A stretch of DNA of 64,000 nt from Photobacterium indicum (GTDB lineage: Bacteria > Pseudomonadota > Gammaproteobacteria > Enterobacterales > Vibrionaceae): positions 1,054,001 to 1,118,000 of the forward strand of contig NZ_PYOC01000001.1 of assembly GCF_003026215.1 (NCBI RefSeq), given 5' to 3'. The notes beneath the pieces were generated by a model. It was not told where the DNA came from. It ran no database searches and saw only the letters and a list, made by a program, of their open reading frames with translations. Below, piece by piece: positions 7,856 through 15,622 of this stretch (positions are counted from its first letter, which is position 1; every line of letters begins with the position of its first letter). Position numbers and translations under genes: made by a program.

Positions 7856-8638
7856 ATGGATTTTTTAAGTTGGACTATTTCTGAAGAAGCAATATCAGGA
7901 GCTGCGGCTGGAGGATTGGTGTCATTTCTATTGAAATCTTGGTTCGAAACAAGATTAAAGAAAAGCATTAAACATGAGTATGATAGTCGGTTGCTTAAGT
8001 TGAAATCAGATATAGAAAAAGAATCTAATTTGATTAATATATTACAGAGTAATTATAGTAATAAAAATAATGCTAGCCACGATCGAATACTTACCTCTAT
8101 CGAGTCTATTTGGGCGGGTATCTTGTACATGAAGAAATTCAAACCTACCTTACTTGGTATTATTGATTTATTGCATGAAAGTGAATTGGGTACCGAGCTA
8201 GGTAGAGATGAAAATCCTCGTATTATTGATATTAATCAATCAGATATTGACTACCTTTTTTGTGATGAGCTAGACGGTAAGTTACAGGATAGATTATATG
8301 CTGGAGAATATTTATGGTCTTTATTTTTTAGTTACAGGCAATTAATCGGTCGTATTTCAATTGTTAATAAAAAAGGACGAGAGGAAAAGGATGTACCAAT
8401 ATGGTGGGAAGATAATATTTGCAAGAGTGTTATTTCGGCTCTTTGTTCTAAAAACGAACTATCGGAATTTAACAAGTTAGAATTTGGTCGAGTTAATTGG
8501 ATCTTGAATCATATAGAGTCTAAATACCTTGAAGCATCGAAGAGAATTATTACGGGAGAAGAGTCTATTAACTTAGAAGCAGAATTAGCGACTAAGGTGA
8601 TTAAGGCATTAGAGAAAAATGGAAATACAAATTTATAA
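7856..8638 (+). CDS. Cassette protein with N-terminal hydrophobic segment and coiled coil
   Basis: A 260-residue protein of no family I can name. I start it at ATG 7856, with AGGAAA 9 bases upstream; an earlier in-frame ATG at 7820 lies inside the preceding attC. Residues about 9-28 (SEEAISGAAAGGLVSFLLKS) are weakly hydrophobic and could anchor the protein in the inner membrane, followed by a basic coiled coil (KKSIKHEYDSRLLKLKSDIE). The rest is helical with many aromatic residues. The TAA stop is the start of the next attC. Membrane-anchored helical proteins like this occur in anti-phage cassettes, but no motif proves it. Confidence 0.75.
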   Translation: MDFLSWTISEEAISGAAAGGLVSFLLKSWFETRLKKSIKHEYDSRLLKLKSDIEKESNLINILQSNYSNKNNASHDRILTSIESIWAGILYMKKFKPTLLGIIDLLHESELGTELGRDENPRIIDINQSDIDYLFCDELDGKLQDRLYAGEYLWSLFFSYRQLIGRISIVNKKGREEKDVPIWWEDNICKSVISALCSKNELSEFNKLEFGRVNWILNHIESKYLEASKRIITGEESINLEAELATKVIKALEKNGNTNL

Positions 8639-8755
8639 CAAATGCATCAACACGATTTACTACAATCGGCATTGTTAGTTTGCCGAGTGTTTCTCGTTTT
8701 AGGGCATCAATTTTAAGTATGATTGTAGAGTAGTAAACGTGTTATTCAGGCGTTA
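8636..8755 (+). other. attC site 9
   Basis: TAACAAATGCATCAACACGA to TATTCAGGCGTTA, 120 bases, of the same subtype as sites 1 and 14. Confidence 0.9.
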
Positions 8756-8771
8756 GCACTCAGGAGTAATG

Positions 8772-9280
8772 ATGACATATCAGATCAGAGAAAACTGCAT
8801 ATTCGAGCATGTAGATGTATTTGAGACTGAAGAAGAATTACTAAAATATCTACACGAAGTTAGCGCTCCTCTTGGGCAACTAATGATGGAATTTAATGCG
8901 CTTGAAGATGAGATTACAATGTTCTTAATGGAGGCTTATGAAATACTGGGGCTTCCTATCAATGTAGAGCTACTTCAAAAGTTTTATAGTCGTAAGTCTC
9001 AGGAGCTTATCAAGTGCTACAAGCAATTATCAGCGGGGTCTACTGACTTAAGAAAGTCTGTCTCCAAGCTAAATGACTTGCTAAAAAGCAGTGCAGATAC
9101 TAGAAATCAGTTCATGCACGCTAGTTGGTTGTATGCATCTCCCACCAAAGGCGTTGCGTGCTCGGAGATAAATCGGTTTACCGTAAGTTTAAAGTTTCAG
9201 ATATCCAAGATAGCCACAATATGGTGACTAAAGCTCGGGCACATCTTTTACACTTGCATAACCGTTTAAAAGAGTGCTAA
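8772..9280 (+). pseudogene. HEPN-motif cassette gene with C-terminal frameshift
   Basis: The first frame encodes 151 residues and stops at 9225-9227. Residues 111-116 are RNQFMH, an R-x4-H HEPN signature. From about 9195 the next frame continues as VSDIQDSHNMVTKARAHLLH and then NRLKEC, ending in a TAA at 9278 that is the first codon of the attC site, the normal stop position for these cassettes. One lost base near AAAGTTTCAG (about 9193) would restore a protein of about 169 residues. The start at 8772 is favoured over 8769 because AGGAG lies 5 bases before it. The HEPN core is upstream of the shift, so the product could still be active. Confidence 0.6.
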
Positions 9281-9376
9281 CAAGGCGCTCAAGCAGACAC
9301 ATTACACTCGGCATTTTTGGTCTGGAGTCTCGTTGGTTTGGTAAGTTAAGTAGATGTGCTGCTTAGCTTAGCGTTA
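9278..9376 (+). other. attC site 10
   Basis: TAACAAGGCGCTCAAGCAGA to GCTTAGCGTTA, 99 bases; arms GCAGACACATTAC and GTAGATGTGCTGC pair. Confidence 0.88.
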
Positions 9377-9810
9377 CATGCTCAGTTTTTTTAAGGTTTC
9401 TGGCTTCGGCGATTGTTGATTTTTCAGTGGTTCCGGCGGTGATCGTAATGCAGATAGAATCGTTCATCGTGAGAGATATTCATTGGTCTAAACGGCATTA
9501 TCTTTCGCAAATCCATGAAGCCGCACTATTGAGTTCAGTGTTGGTCGGTTATGATTTAGGTGGTTACTAAGTCGCTGTTTTTATAATGCCAATTGAGATT
9601 TGTGGTTGGCGGTAGCGTATCGCTTGGGTTGCATCAGGCTCCGCGCTGTTGAGTGTTTTTCTGTTGCATCGGTGGGGCGGACAAGCCGCATTAACTTCAG
9701 CGCCAGCACGTAACAATGCAATTAAGGTGATGCCATTACACTCGGCATTTTTGGTTTGAAATTCGGTGCGCTTTGCTGGTTCAATGGGGCACACCTTATT
9801 GCGGACGTTA
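9377..9810 (+). other. Gene-less cassette
   Basis: A 434-base cassette ending in attC site 11. The only long frame is on the minus strand (9567-9860) and runs straight through the attC site, so I do not accept it as a gene. Nothing else is recognisable. Confidence 0.7.
9711..9810 (+). other. attC site 11
   Basis: TAACAATGCAATTAAGGTGA to TTGCGGACGTTA, 100 bases. The last core reads GACGTTA rather than GGCGTTA. Confidence 0.88.
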
Positions 9811-9848
9811 TATGCGTTAAGTTTGTCGATGAATATATTGAGGATTAT

Positions 9849-10436
9849 ATGGGTAAGCAAAAGTTGTCTGAAAGTTTTGGTTTTATTGGTTTTGCTCTAT
9901 CAGAAGATGAGATGATTTGGCAAGGAAAGTTTGCTAAGGAAGTTAATAATGAAACTGTAAGAGGCTCTGTTCTAAATATAGCCTCATTTATAGATGAGTT
10001 ACTTTCAAATTTATTAAAAGCTTACTTTCCTAATGAGAACAAAGCAGAAAATTTATTGAGTTCATTGGACGGGTGTTTGAGCACAATAATTTATAAAGCA
10101 AATATTGCAAGCGCATTAGGTTTAATTAAAGATAAAGAGTTAGATAATATAAAGCACATTGCAAGAATTAGAAATTTATTTGCCCATAAATGGGATGGAC
10201 TAAGTTTTGATGATGAAGATGTCATTAAATCTGTAAGAAAGCTTAACAACAGAGTACTCGATCAGTTGGAGTACACACATAAAGCAAAGTTCAATTTTGT
10301 ATGTGGACAAATTATTCAAGAGTTAATTCAAAGAAAGTACTATGCAGAAAACATAAAAAAACACTTACCCAAAGAGTATAAGTATCTTGATGAACTATCT
10401 CATGAAGAGCGCGTTAAATTAGTAGAACAAAATTAG
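9849..10436 (+). CDS. MltR/DUF4145-like protein with R-x4-H motif
   Basis: A 195-residue helical protein. Residues 108-113 are RNLFAH, and the stretch from about 88 to 120 (SALGLIKDKELDNIKHIARI then RNLFAHKWDGLSF) strongly recalls the mannitol-repressor-like MltR and DUF4145 families, which share the HEPN-like RNxFAH signature. I chose ATG 9849, with GAGGA 4 bases upstream, since the longer frame begins inside the attC. It is the only gene of its cassette. Automatic pipelines may call such proteins transcriptional regulators, but isolated cassette members are as likely to be HEPN-type RNA-binding or toxin proteins. Confidence 0.75.
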   Translation: MGKQKLSESFGFIGFALSEDEMIWQGKFAKEVNNETVRGSVLNIASFIDELLSNLLKAYFPNENKAENLLSSLDGCLSTIIYKANIASALGLIKDKELDNIKHIARIRNLFAHKWDGLSFDDEDVIKSVRKLNNRVLDQLEYTHKAKFNFVCGQIIQELIQRKYYAENIKKHLPKEYKYLDELSHEERVKLVEQN

Positions 10437-10448
10437 ATTCGCAGCATA

Positions 10449-10547
10449 TAACAAAAGAATCAAGGTGATGCGTTACACTCGGCGGTTTTGGTTCTAAGTT
10501 CGGGGTGCTTGGTTCGCTCATCGTGGCACACCTTATTCTAGGCGTTA
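10449..10547 (+). other. attC site 12
   Basis: TAACAAAAGAATCAAGGTGA to TTCTAGGCGTTA, 99 bases. Confidence 0.92.
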
Positions 10548-10556
10548 AGTGTTTTT

Positions 10557-10895
10557 ATGGAAATTCAGTTACTTAAATCTATTTGTCTCGGTATACCCAC
10601 AATGTTCATTGCAATGGTAATGTATATCTATTTGTTACTAGGCATTGCAAAGGTGTTTTCTGGTGCGATGAAATTCATGCTTAGTATGATGCTGTTCTTG
10701 GTATTTTCTGGTGTAGTCGTTTCGCCTATGTTTTACCTAATCAGCAGCAATCAGCCTGCCATACAAGAGTCAACTTACACCTTGGTAGCTGTACTATTGA
10801 GCTATTTTGCTATCATGACACCTGCAGTGTATTACCTTGTAAAGGTAAGAATTAAAGAATTGCAACGTGCGGGTTATTTTCTACCACGTCGGTAG
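10557..10895 (+). CDS. Small integral membrane protein
   Basis: A 112-residue protein with about three hydrophobic segments (residues about 8-33, 40-62 and 75-98) and a short basic C-terminus (KVRIKELQRAGYFLPRR). It belongs to no family I recognise. The ATG is only 10 bases after the attC end and has no clear ribosome site, so the start is uncertain or translation is weak. Sole gene of its cassette. Small membrane proteins in such arrays may be toxins or envelope proteins, but nothing here shows which. Confidence 0.65.
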   Translation: MEIQLLKSICLGIPTMFIAMVMYIYLLLGIAKVFSGAMKFMLSMMLFLVFSGVVVSPMFYLISSNQPAIQESTYTLVAVLLSYFAIMTPAVYYLVKVRIKELQRAGYFLPRR

Positions 10896-10903
10896 TCAAC
10901 ACT

Positions 10904-11003
10904 TAACAAAACAATCAAGGTGATGCATTACACTCGGCAGTTTTAGTATGAAGTTCGGTGTGTTTGGCTAGTTCAGTGTTGGCACACCTTATTGTAGGCG
11001 TTA
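10904..11003 (+). other. attC site 13
   Basis: TAACAAAACAATCAAGGTGA to ATTGTAGGCGTTA, 100 bases. Confidence 0.92.
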
Positions 11004-11039
11004 TATCGTTTTTAAGTCCATCGTTTTAAAGGATTAGAC

Positions 11040-11504
11040 ATGATTCAGCTCAGACCAATGACCTCAAATGAATACCCTGCGTATTGTGATTATTTCATTG
11101 ATGATTACAGCCGTGAAATAGTTGAAAACTATGGTCACTCAATGGATAGGGCGCTCGAATTGGCTAATCAGGATCTTCTTCGTAGTTTTCCTAATGGTTT
11201 GGAAACTAATGACCATGAATTATTATGTATTGAATCAGGTTCAGAGTTGGTTGGCTATTTGTGGCACTCGATTAACGAAAATGATAAATCGACCTTTATT
11301 TATGATTTCTTCATTTTTCCAAACTGCCGCAATAATGGTTATGGGAAATTGGCAATTACTGCTCTTGAATCACAATTGAAATCGATTGGTATTGAGCAAA
11401 TTAAATTACGAGTTGCGTACCAAAATCAAAGAGCGTTAAAGCTGTATCAAGAGGTTGGTTTTGCTATTTCTGGCTACAATATGTCAAAGAAAATAGTAAG
11501 TTAG
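11040..11504 (+). CDS. GNAT-family N-acetyltransferase
   Basis: A 154-residue acetyltransferase. The acetyl-CoA-binding loop is at about residues 97-107 (FPNCRNNGYGKLAI) and the C-terminal motif is ALKLYQEVGFAISGY, the arrangement of the RimI-like and streptothricin/spectinomycin-acetyltransferase groups. AAGGA precedes the ATG. It is a single-gene cassette in array orientation. GNAT genes are among the commonest cassette genes and act on small molecules, tRNA or proteins; the substrate here cannot be told. There is no partner antitoxin in the cassette, which speaks against a toxin role. Confidence 0.88.
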   Translation: MIQLRPMTSNEYPAYCDYFIDDYSREIVENYGHSMDRALELANQDLLRSFPNGLETNDHELLCIESGSELVGYLWHSINENDKSTFIYDFFIFPNCRNNGYGKLAITALESQLKSIGIEQIKLRVAYQNQRALKLYQEVGFAISGYNMSKKIVS

Positions 11505-11515
11505 CATTCTCGATA

Positions 11516-11634
11516 TAACAAATGCATCAACACGATTTGCTACATTCGGCATTCTAGGTTTCTTTGAGTTTAGCGTATTAAGTGGTAAATTTAAGCTTAA
11601 TCTGCATAGTAGCAAACGTGTTATGCAGGCGTTA
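11516..11634 (+). other. attC site 14
   Basis: TAACAAATGCATCAACACGA to TATGCAGGCGTTA, 119 bases, near-identical to site 1 apart from a longer central spacer. Confidence 0.9.
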
Positions 11635-11653
11635 GGCACTAGAAAGGATTCAA

Positions 11654-12031
11654 ATGAGGCAGCAATATCATTTTCGTGATTCAAGCGATGGATTACTTGC
11701 TTGGGATGTTTTTCGTTTGTTGAAGTTATCTCAGCATTTAACTGTTCAAAATATTCCTCTATCAGATATCAAGGAGCTAGATGAGCCATTTTGGTATGAA
11801 TTGGGAGGTGCTGTTCCAACATGCAGAAATGTCCTTGAGCATTCAGTTTTAATTGAAAAAGCTGATCTAAGTTATCCAATCATTTTGTGTCATGAAGGTC
11901 GTGTGATGGATGGTATGCATCGCGTCTGTAAAGCGGTGAAAAATGGCGATACTTACATCAAAGCCGTTAAGTTCGATGAATACATTTCACCAGATTATGT
12001 TGGTGTGGATGCAGATGACTTGCCTTACTAA
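11654..12031 (+). CDS. ParB/sulfiredoxin-like small cassette protein
   Basis: A 125-residue protein. The segment HEGRVMDGMHRVCKAVKNGD (residues about 84-103) resembles the ParB/sulfiredoxin core, where an xDGxHR element binds nucleotide. Residues 1-50 fit an N-terminal specificity region (DVFRLLKLSQHLTVQNIPLS). AAAGGA lies before the ATG. It has no DNA-binding helix-turn-helix, so it is not a partition protein; stand-alone domains of this fold can be nucleotide-dependent enzymes. The assignment rests on one motif and is moderate. Sole gene of its cassette. Confidence 0.65.
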   Translation: MRQQYHFRDSSDGLLAWDVFRLLKLSQHLTVQNIPLSDIKELDEPFWYELGGAVPTCRNVLEHSVLIEKADLSYPIILCHEGRVMDGMHRVCKAVKNGDTYIKAVKFDEYISPDYVGVDADDLPY

Positions 12032-12040
12032 TCATGTGCC

Positions 12041-12139
12041 TAACAAAGGCATCAAGGTGACGCGTTACACTCGGCGGTTTTGGTTTGGAGCTCAGTTGGC
12101 TTGGTGAGTTGGTCGTAGCGCACCTTATGCCCGGCGTTA
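12041..12139 (+). other. attC site 15
   Basis: TAACAAAGGCATCAAGGTGA to TGCCCGGCGTTA, 99 bases. Confidence 0.93.
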
Positions 12140-12158
12140 AGCATAAATAGGTGAAATG

Positions 12159-12629
12159 ATGAAAAAAATTCTAATGTCAGTTTTGATTATAACTCCTTTG
12201 ATGGGATGTAACGGTGATCAGGTCGAAACGGTTAAACCACTTGAATTATTGTATCAACAACCTTTCAAGTTTATGGGGCAGAGTGTTAAATCAGTTTCTG
12301 AATCTGTATCTTCCACACCAAATAAAGTTGGTAATATAATTGTAGAAAATGAGCGTAACCATATACTTTTTGAGTCTAACAATAATATTGTTGGTTATGT
12401 TGAAATTGACTTTAAAGAAACAATACCGTGTAATCAAAAAAAGAAATTCAATTCAAAACCATTATTAACCGCCTTAGGTATTGACCCCTCTGAACTTGAA
12501 TTGGCACGCGAAAAGACACATTTTCATACATATTATGATCACGCTAATAAACTAAAAGTAGGTGTTTCTTGTCTATATGACGGTGGTCCACTTTCGGTTT
12601 CATTTAGTAGTAAATACTACGGAAAATAA
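12159..12629 (+). CDS. Predicted lipoprotein
   Basis: A 156-residue protein with a lipoprotein signal: basic MKK, a hydrophobic core and the lipobox LMGC with Cys17. The residue after Cys is Asn, so an outer-membrane destination is likely. I prefer ATG 12159 over 12156 because AGGTG is then 5 bases away. The mature part has two further cysteines (TIPCNQKK and VSCLYDGG) that could form a disulphide. No family recognised. A secreted product is unusual next to the cytosolic toxin and nuclease cassettes. Sole gene of its cassette. Confidence 0.75.
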   Translation: MKKILMSVLIITPLMGCNGDQVETVKPLELLYQQPFKFMGQSVKSVSESVSSTPNKVGNIIVENERNHILFESNNNIVGYVEIDFKETIPCNQKKKFNSKPLLTALGIDPSELELAREKTHFHTYYDHANKLKVGVSCLYDGGPLSVSFSSKYYGK

Positions 12630-12653
12630 CGACAGCTATTGCGACAATATGCT

Positions 12654-12752
12654 TAACAAAGCCATCAAGGTGATGCGTTACACTCGGCGGTTTTGGTATG
12701 GAGTTCGGTGTGCTTTGATGGTTCAACGGGGCACACCTTATGGCAGGCGTTA
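12654..12752 (+). other. attC site 16
   Basis: TAACAAAGCCATCAAGGTGA to ATGGCAGGCGTTA, 99 bases. Confidence 0.93.
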
Positions 12753-13150
12753 GGTTCTTTTGAGAATCCGCAAATTTAATGGTGGGCTTGTCGTTTACTT
12801 GCAAAGAGGTTTTTCCATTGCATTTGAGTGAAGCTTTGTTTGTGTAAATGTTTGCTGAGTTTGAATTTCCAATTTCTGCATTAATTCACAAGTTACGTCT
12901 AAATCAATTTTATGTTGTAGCTTAGTTCAGCGTTTAACTTTAAAATTCAAAGTATTAGCTAGTAGCTCATTAACTGATTTGCTCAGTTTTTATAGCAAAT
13001 TCGTCAGTCAGCGGGTTACTAAAATCATAATAATTAATAGGTTTACGCCCGCTGTTGTGGGTTCAAACCTAACAAGTCATTTAAATGGAAAATTAACAGT
13101 TTGCCATCGCTTCGCGATTATAGCCAACCATTAATTTCCACTTAATGAGG
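12753..13150 (+). repeat. Gene-less cassette pair, member A (interrupted by IS)
   Basis: A cassette of about 400 bases with no plausible gene. It is clearly homologous to 14517-14920: both share CACAAGTTACGTCTAAATCA, AGCTTAGTTCAGCGTTTAAC and the CCCGCTGTTGTGGG block before the attC. Its attC (from 13070) is split by an IS110/IS1111-family element. Divergence from member B is moderate, so this duplication is older than the tandem one at 5462-6459. Confidence 0.75.
13070..13150 (+). other. attC site 17, left part (interrupted)
   Basis: Begins TAACAAGTCATTTAAATGG and holds the stem CAGTTTGCCATCGCTTCGCG with AGCCAACCATTAATTTCC. It breaks after CTTAATGAGG, where the insertion sequence starts. The terminal CGTTA is found beyond the element at 14512-14516. 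Confidence 0.75.
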
Positions 13151-14511
13151 CTACATGGACTCCCCCGATTGTCAACAACAGCGTCAGGTAATATAAGGTT
13201 TGGGACTGCCGCTCTACATTCGGTCTGTTTATTGGCATATTTGCCATGACCCTGATGAAACTACGCGGTTGCGGTTCCTCATTCGTTAGAAGGCATCTAA
13301 AGTGCCCGCCGCATTATCAGGTTTTCCCGCAAATGGTCTTAACCATATATCATCATTGGCTATTGCAATGACCCGGTGAAGCTTGTTACTCCTTTTTAAA
13401 TGGGATTCTACAGCTGTTAGCTTTTAATCGGTTCGTAGTCGGTATCGTGACGAAGTATCGACCAGATAATTCGTGCATTTTTGGCTGCGAGTGCCACAGT
13501 CGCTCTTTTGAAGCCACGTCGCTCAACTAAGCTTTTACACCAGAGACTAAGCCGGTCGGTTTTGTCACCTAGACTGGCAATCACTGCTCGTGCACCATGT
13601 ACCAGCAACGTTCGAAGGTACTTATCGCCTCGCTTAGTAATACGCCCTAGCCGAGGTTTACCGCCGGTCGAGTATTGGGAAGGAACGAGGCCCAGCCAAG
13701 CAGCAAAGTCGCGGCCTTTATCGAATTGCTCACCCTTGCCGATACTGGCGATAACTGCCGTAGCCGTGATTGGGCCGATACCAGCTACTTTCATTATTTT
13801 CTTGGCATTATGGCTACGTGATACCAACATATTGAAGCAGTTTTCTTGATCTTCAATGCGTTGGTTGAGTGTTAAAAGATGGTCGTAACAATCGGCGATA
13901 ATCGCCCTCGATAAATCAGGTAGTTGGTTTTCGGCATCTTCCAATGCATCGGGAATTGCGCGTTGGAGAGCATGCCGACCGGTAGGGGCGATGATACCGA
14001 ATTCGGCCAGCATAGCTCGAACTTGATTGAGCAATCCAGTACGTTCATGCACCCAGTTCTCACGTGCTCGGTGAAGTAACAGTATGGCTTGTTGGTCTGC
14101 GGATTTGATTTTAATGCAGCGCGTTGAAGGACGGGCGACCGCAACACAAATAGCAACGGCATCATTAAGGTCGTTTTTGGCGCCCGTTCTGAAAGGTGCA
14201 ACATATTTGGCTGCCATAATTTTTGGCGTGTGACCGAGTTTAGTCAGTTCACGAGCCCAATAATGCGAAGCACCACAGGCCTCCATACCGATGATAGCCG
14301 GTGGGATATTGGCAAAAGTAGTTAAAACTTTAGACCGCGTTATTGTTTTGTGGATCAACATGTTGCCTACAGAATCTTCGCCGTGGATACTAAAGCTATG
14401 TTTGGCTAAATCAATGCCATAGATAGAGAGTGACATAGTGGCCTCCAAGTAATTTGGTCGTCAGACATTACCAAGTGTGGCAGAGCCTGATGAGGGGGAG
14501 TCCATGCCATT
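13151..14511 (-). mobile_element. IS1111-attC-type insertion sequence (IS110 family)
   Basis: An element of about 1.36 kb holding one transposase gene on the minus strand. Subterminal inverted repeats ATGGACTCCCCC (13155-13166) and GGGGGAGTCCAT (14494-14505) mark its ends. It sits inside attC site 17, directly before the terminal CGTTA. The IS1111-attC group is known to target cassette attC sites in just this way. The exact ends are set only to within a few bases, since these elements give no clear target duplication. Confidence 0.85.
13417..14436 (-). CDS. IS110/IS1111-family transposase
   Basis: A 339-residue DEDD transposase. The N-terminal RuvC-like domain shows IYGIDLAKHSFSIHG, GMEACGASHYW and KNDLNDAVAI, and the C-terminal transposase_20 domain shows MKVAGIGPITATAVIASIG and AAWLGLVPSQYSTGGKPRLG. 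I start it at 14436 because GGAGG is 5 bases upstream; an in-frame ATG at 14448 is also possible. It appears intact, so the element may still move. Its left half differs from that of the second IS110-like gene at 23218 but the domain order is the same. Confidence 0.95.
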   Translation of the reverse strand: MSLSIYGIDLAKHSFSIHGEDSVGNMLIHKTITRSKVLTTFANIPPAIIGMEACGASHYWARELTKLGHTPKIMAAKYVAPFRTGAKNDLNDAVAICVAVARPSTRCIKIKSADQQAILLLHRARENWVHERTGLLNQVRAMLAEFGIIAPTGRHALQRAIPDALEDAENQLPDLSRAIIADCYDHLLTLNQRIEDQENCFNMLVSRSHNAKKIMKVAGIGPITATAVIASIGKGEQFDKGRDFAAWLGLVPSQYSTGGKPRLGRITKRGDKYLRTLLVHGARAVIASLGDKTDRLSLWCKSLVERRGFKRATVALAAKNARIIWSILRHDTDYEPIKS

Positions 14512-14516
14512 CGTTA

Positions 14517-14833
14517 GGTTTTCGTGAAAATCCGAAATTTTACTGGTGGGTTTGTTGTTTAATTTCCAAGTTATTTTTTCATCGCATTAAATTGAAATTT
14601 TGTTTGTGTAATGGCTTAGTAGTTTTGATAATCCAATTTCTGTATTAAATCACAAGTTACGTCTAAATCAGTTCTATGTTGTAGCTTAGTTCAGCGTTTA
14701 ACATTAAAATTCAGTCAATTAGCTAGTGTCGGCTTGATTGAATTGTGCAGTTTTCTTTGCAATTCGTTAGTCAGCGGGTTTATTGGCTTTAACAAAGTGA
14801 ATAGGTTTACACCCGCTGTTGTGGGAACAAACC
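14517..14833 (+). repeat. Gene-less cassette pair, member B
   Basis: Homologue of the cassette at 12753-13150, lying on the other side of the IS, without a convincing gene. Minor insertions and deletions relative to member A occur throughout. Confidence 0.7.
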
Positions 14834-14920
14834 TAACAAAATGTTCAAGCAGACAAAAAACAGTTGGCCATCGCTCCGCGATTATAGCCAACTATTTTTT
14901 GCAGCTTAACAAGGTCGTTA
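14834..14920 (+). other. attC site 18 (short type)
   Basis: TAACAAAATGTTCAAGCAGA to AACAAGGTCGTTA, 87 bases. Its centre GTTGGCCATCGCTCCGCG pairs with ATAGCCAAC, unlike the common type in this array, which has an ACTCGGC-TTTTGG centre. Confidence 0.75.
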
Positions 14921-14951
14921 AATACTTCAAGGGCTCTAAAAGGAAAATGGC

Positions 14952-15404
14952 TTGATTCAGTTTAAACAAATATCAGCAAAGTTAGCTCCAATGGAATTAC
15001 TACTTGAAGCTGATCCTTCTGAAATGTGCATCAAAAAATATTTAGACGGCTCAGATTGTTTTGCTGCATTTGATGGTGACGTAATAGTTAGTATTTGCGC
15101 AACTAAGCCGCTGAACGAATCAACTTCCGAAATCTATAATGTTGCAACAGATCCGGAGTATCAGAAAAAGGGTATAGGTTCAAAGTTACTTCAATTTGCA
15201 TTAAAAGAATTATCTACAATTGGTTACAGTAAAGTTGAACTTGGAACTGGCACTTTTGGGTATCAATTATCGTTTTATCAACGGTACGGTTTTAGAGTGG
15301 ATTCTATTTTGCAGGATTTCTTTCTCGATAATTACGATGAACCAATCTTTGAAAATGGTATTCAGCATAAAGATATGTTGCGGTTAGTGTGTAGATTACG
15401 TTGA
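14952..15404 (+). CDS. GNAT-family N-acetyltransferase
   Basis: A 150-residue acetyltransferase with the CoA loop at about residues 69-79 (TDPEYQKKGIGSKLL) and the late motif LSFYQRYGFRVDSI. It begins at TTG 14952: AAGGA lies 7 bases before it, while the ATG at 14947 is out of frame and hits a stop at once. The fold resembles the YvbK group of acetyltransferases. A single-gene cassette; substrate unknown. Confidence 0.85.
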   Translation: MIQFKQISAKLAPMELLLEADPSEMCIKKYLDGSDCFAAFDGDVIVSICATKPLNESTSEIYNVATDPEYQKKGIGSKLLQFALKELSTIGYSKVELGTGTFGYQLSFYQRYGFRVDSILQDFFLDNYDEPIFENGIQHKDMLRLVCRLR

Positions 15405-15412
15405 ATCGCATT

Positions 15413-15512
15413 TAACAAAAAACATAAAGTTGACACGTTTTACTCCGCAGTTTTGGTATGAAGTTCGGTGTACTTGGTGAGTTAGCCGTGGTGCAACTTA
15501 TGTTCGGCGTTA
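15413..15512 (+). other. attC site 19
   Basis: TAACAAAAAACATAAAGTTG to ATGTTCGGCGTTA, 100 bases. It is the intact relative of the truncated site 27. Confidence 0.9.
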
Positions 15513-15622
15513 AGTGTTTATTGCACAACCACCTGATTTTAATCAAAATTGTGAGCGGCATAGATAAAACACAATGATTAAAATGTTGTAATGCTAGTGT
15601 TTTTCTATGTTCAGAGAGATTT

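Noticed and set aside
9567..9860. Minus-strand open frame of 97 codons
   Set aside because: It runs through the whole of attC site 11 and has no ribosome site; attC arms often give false frames.
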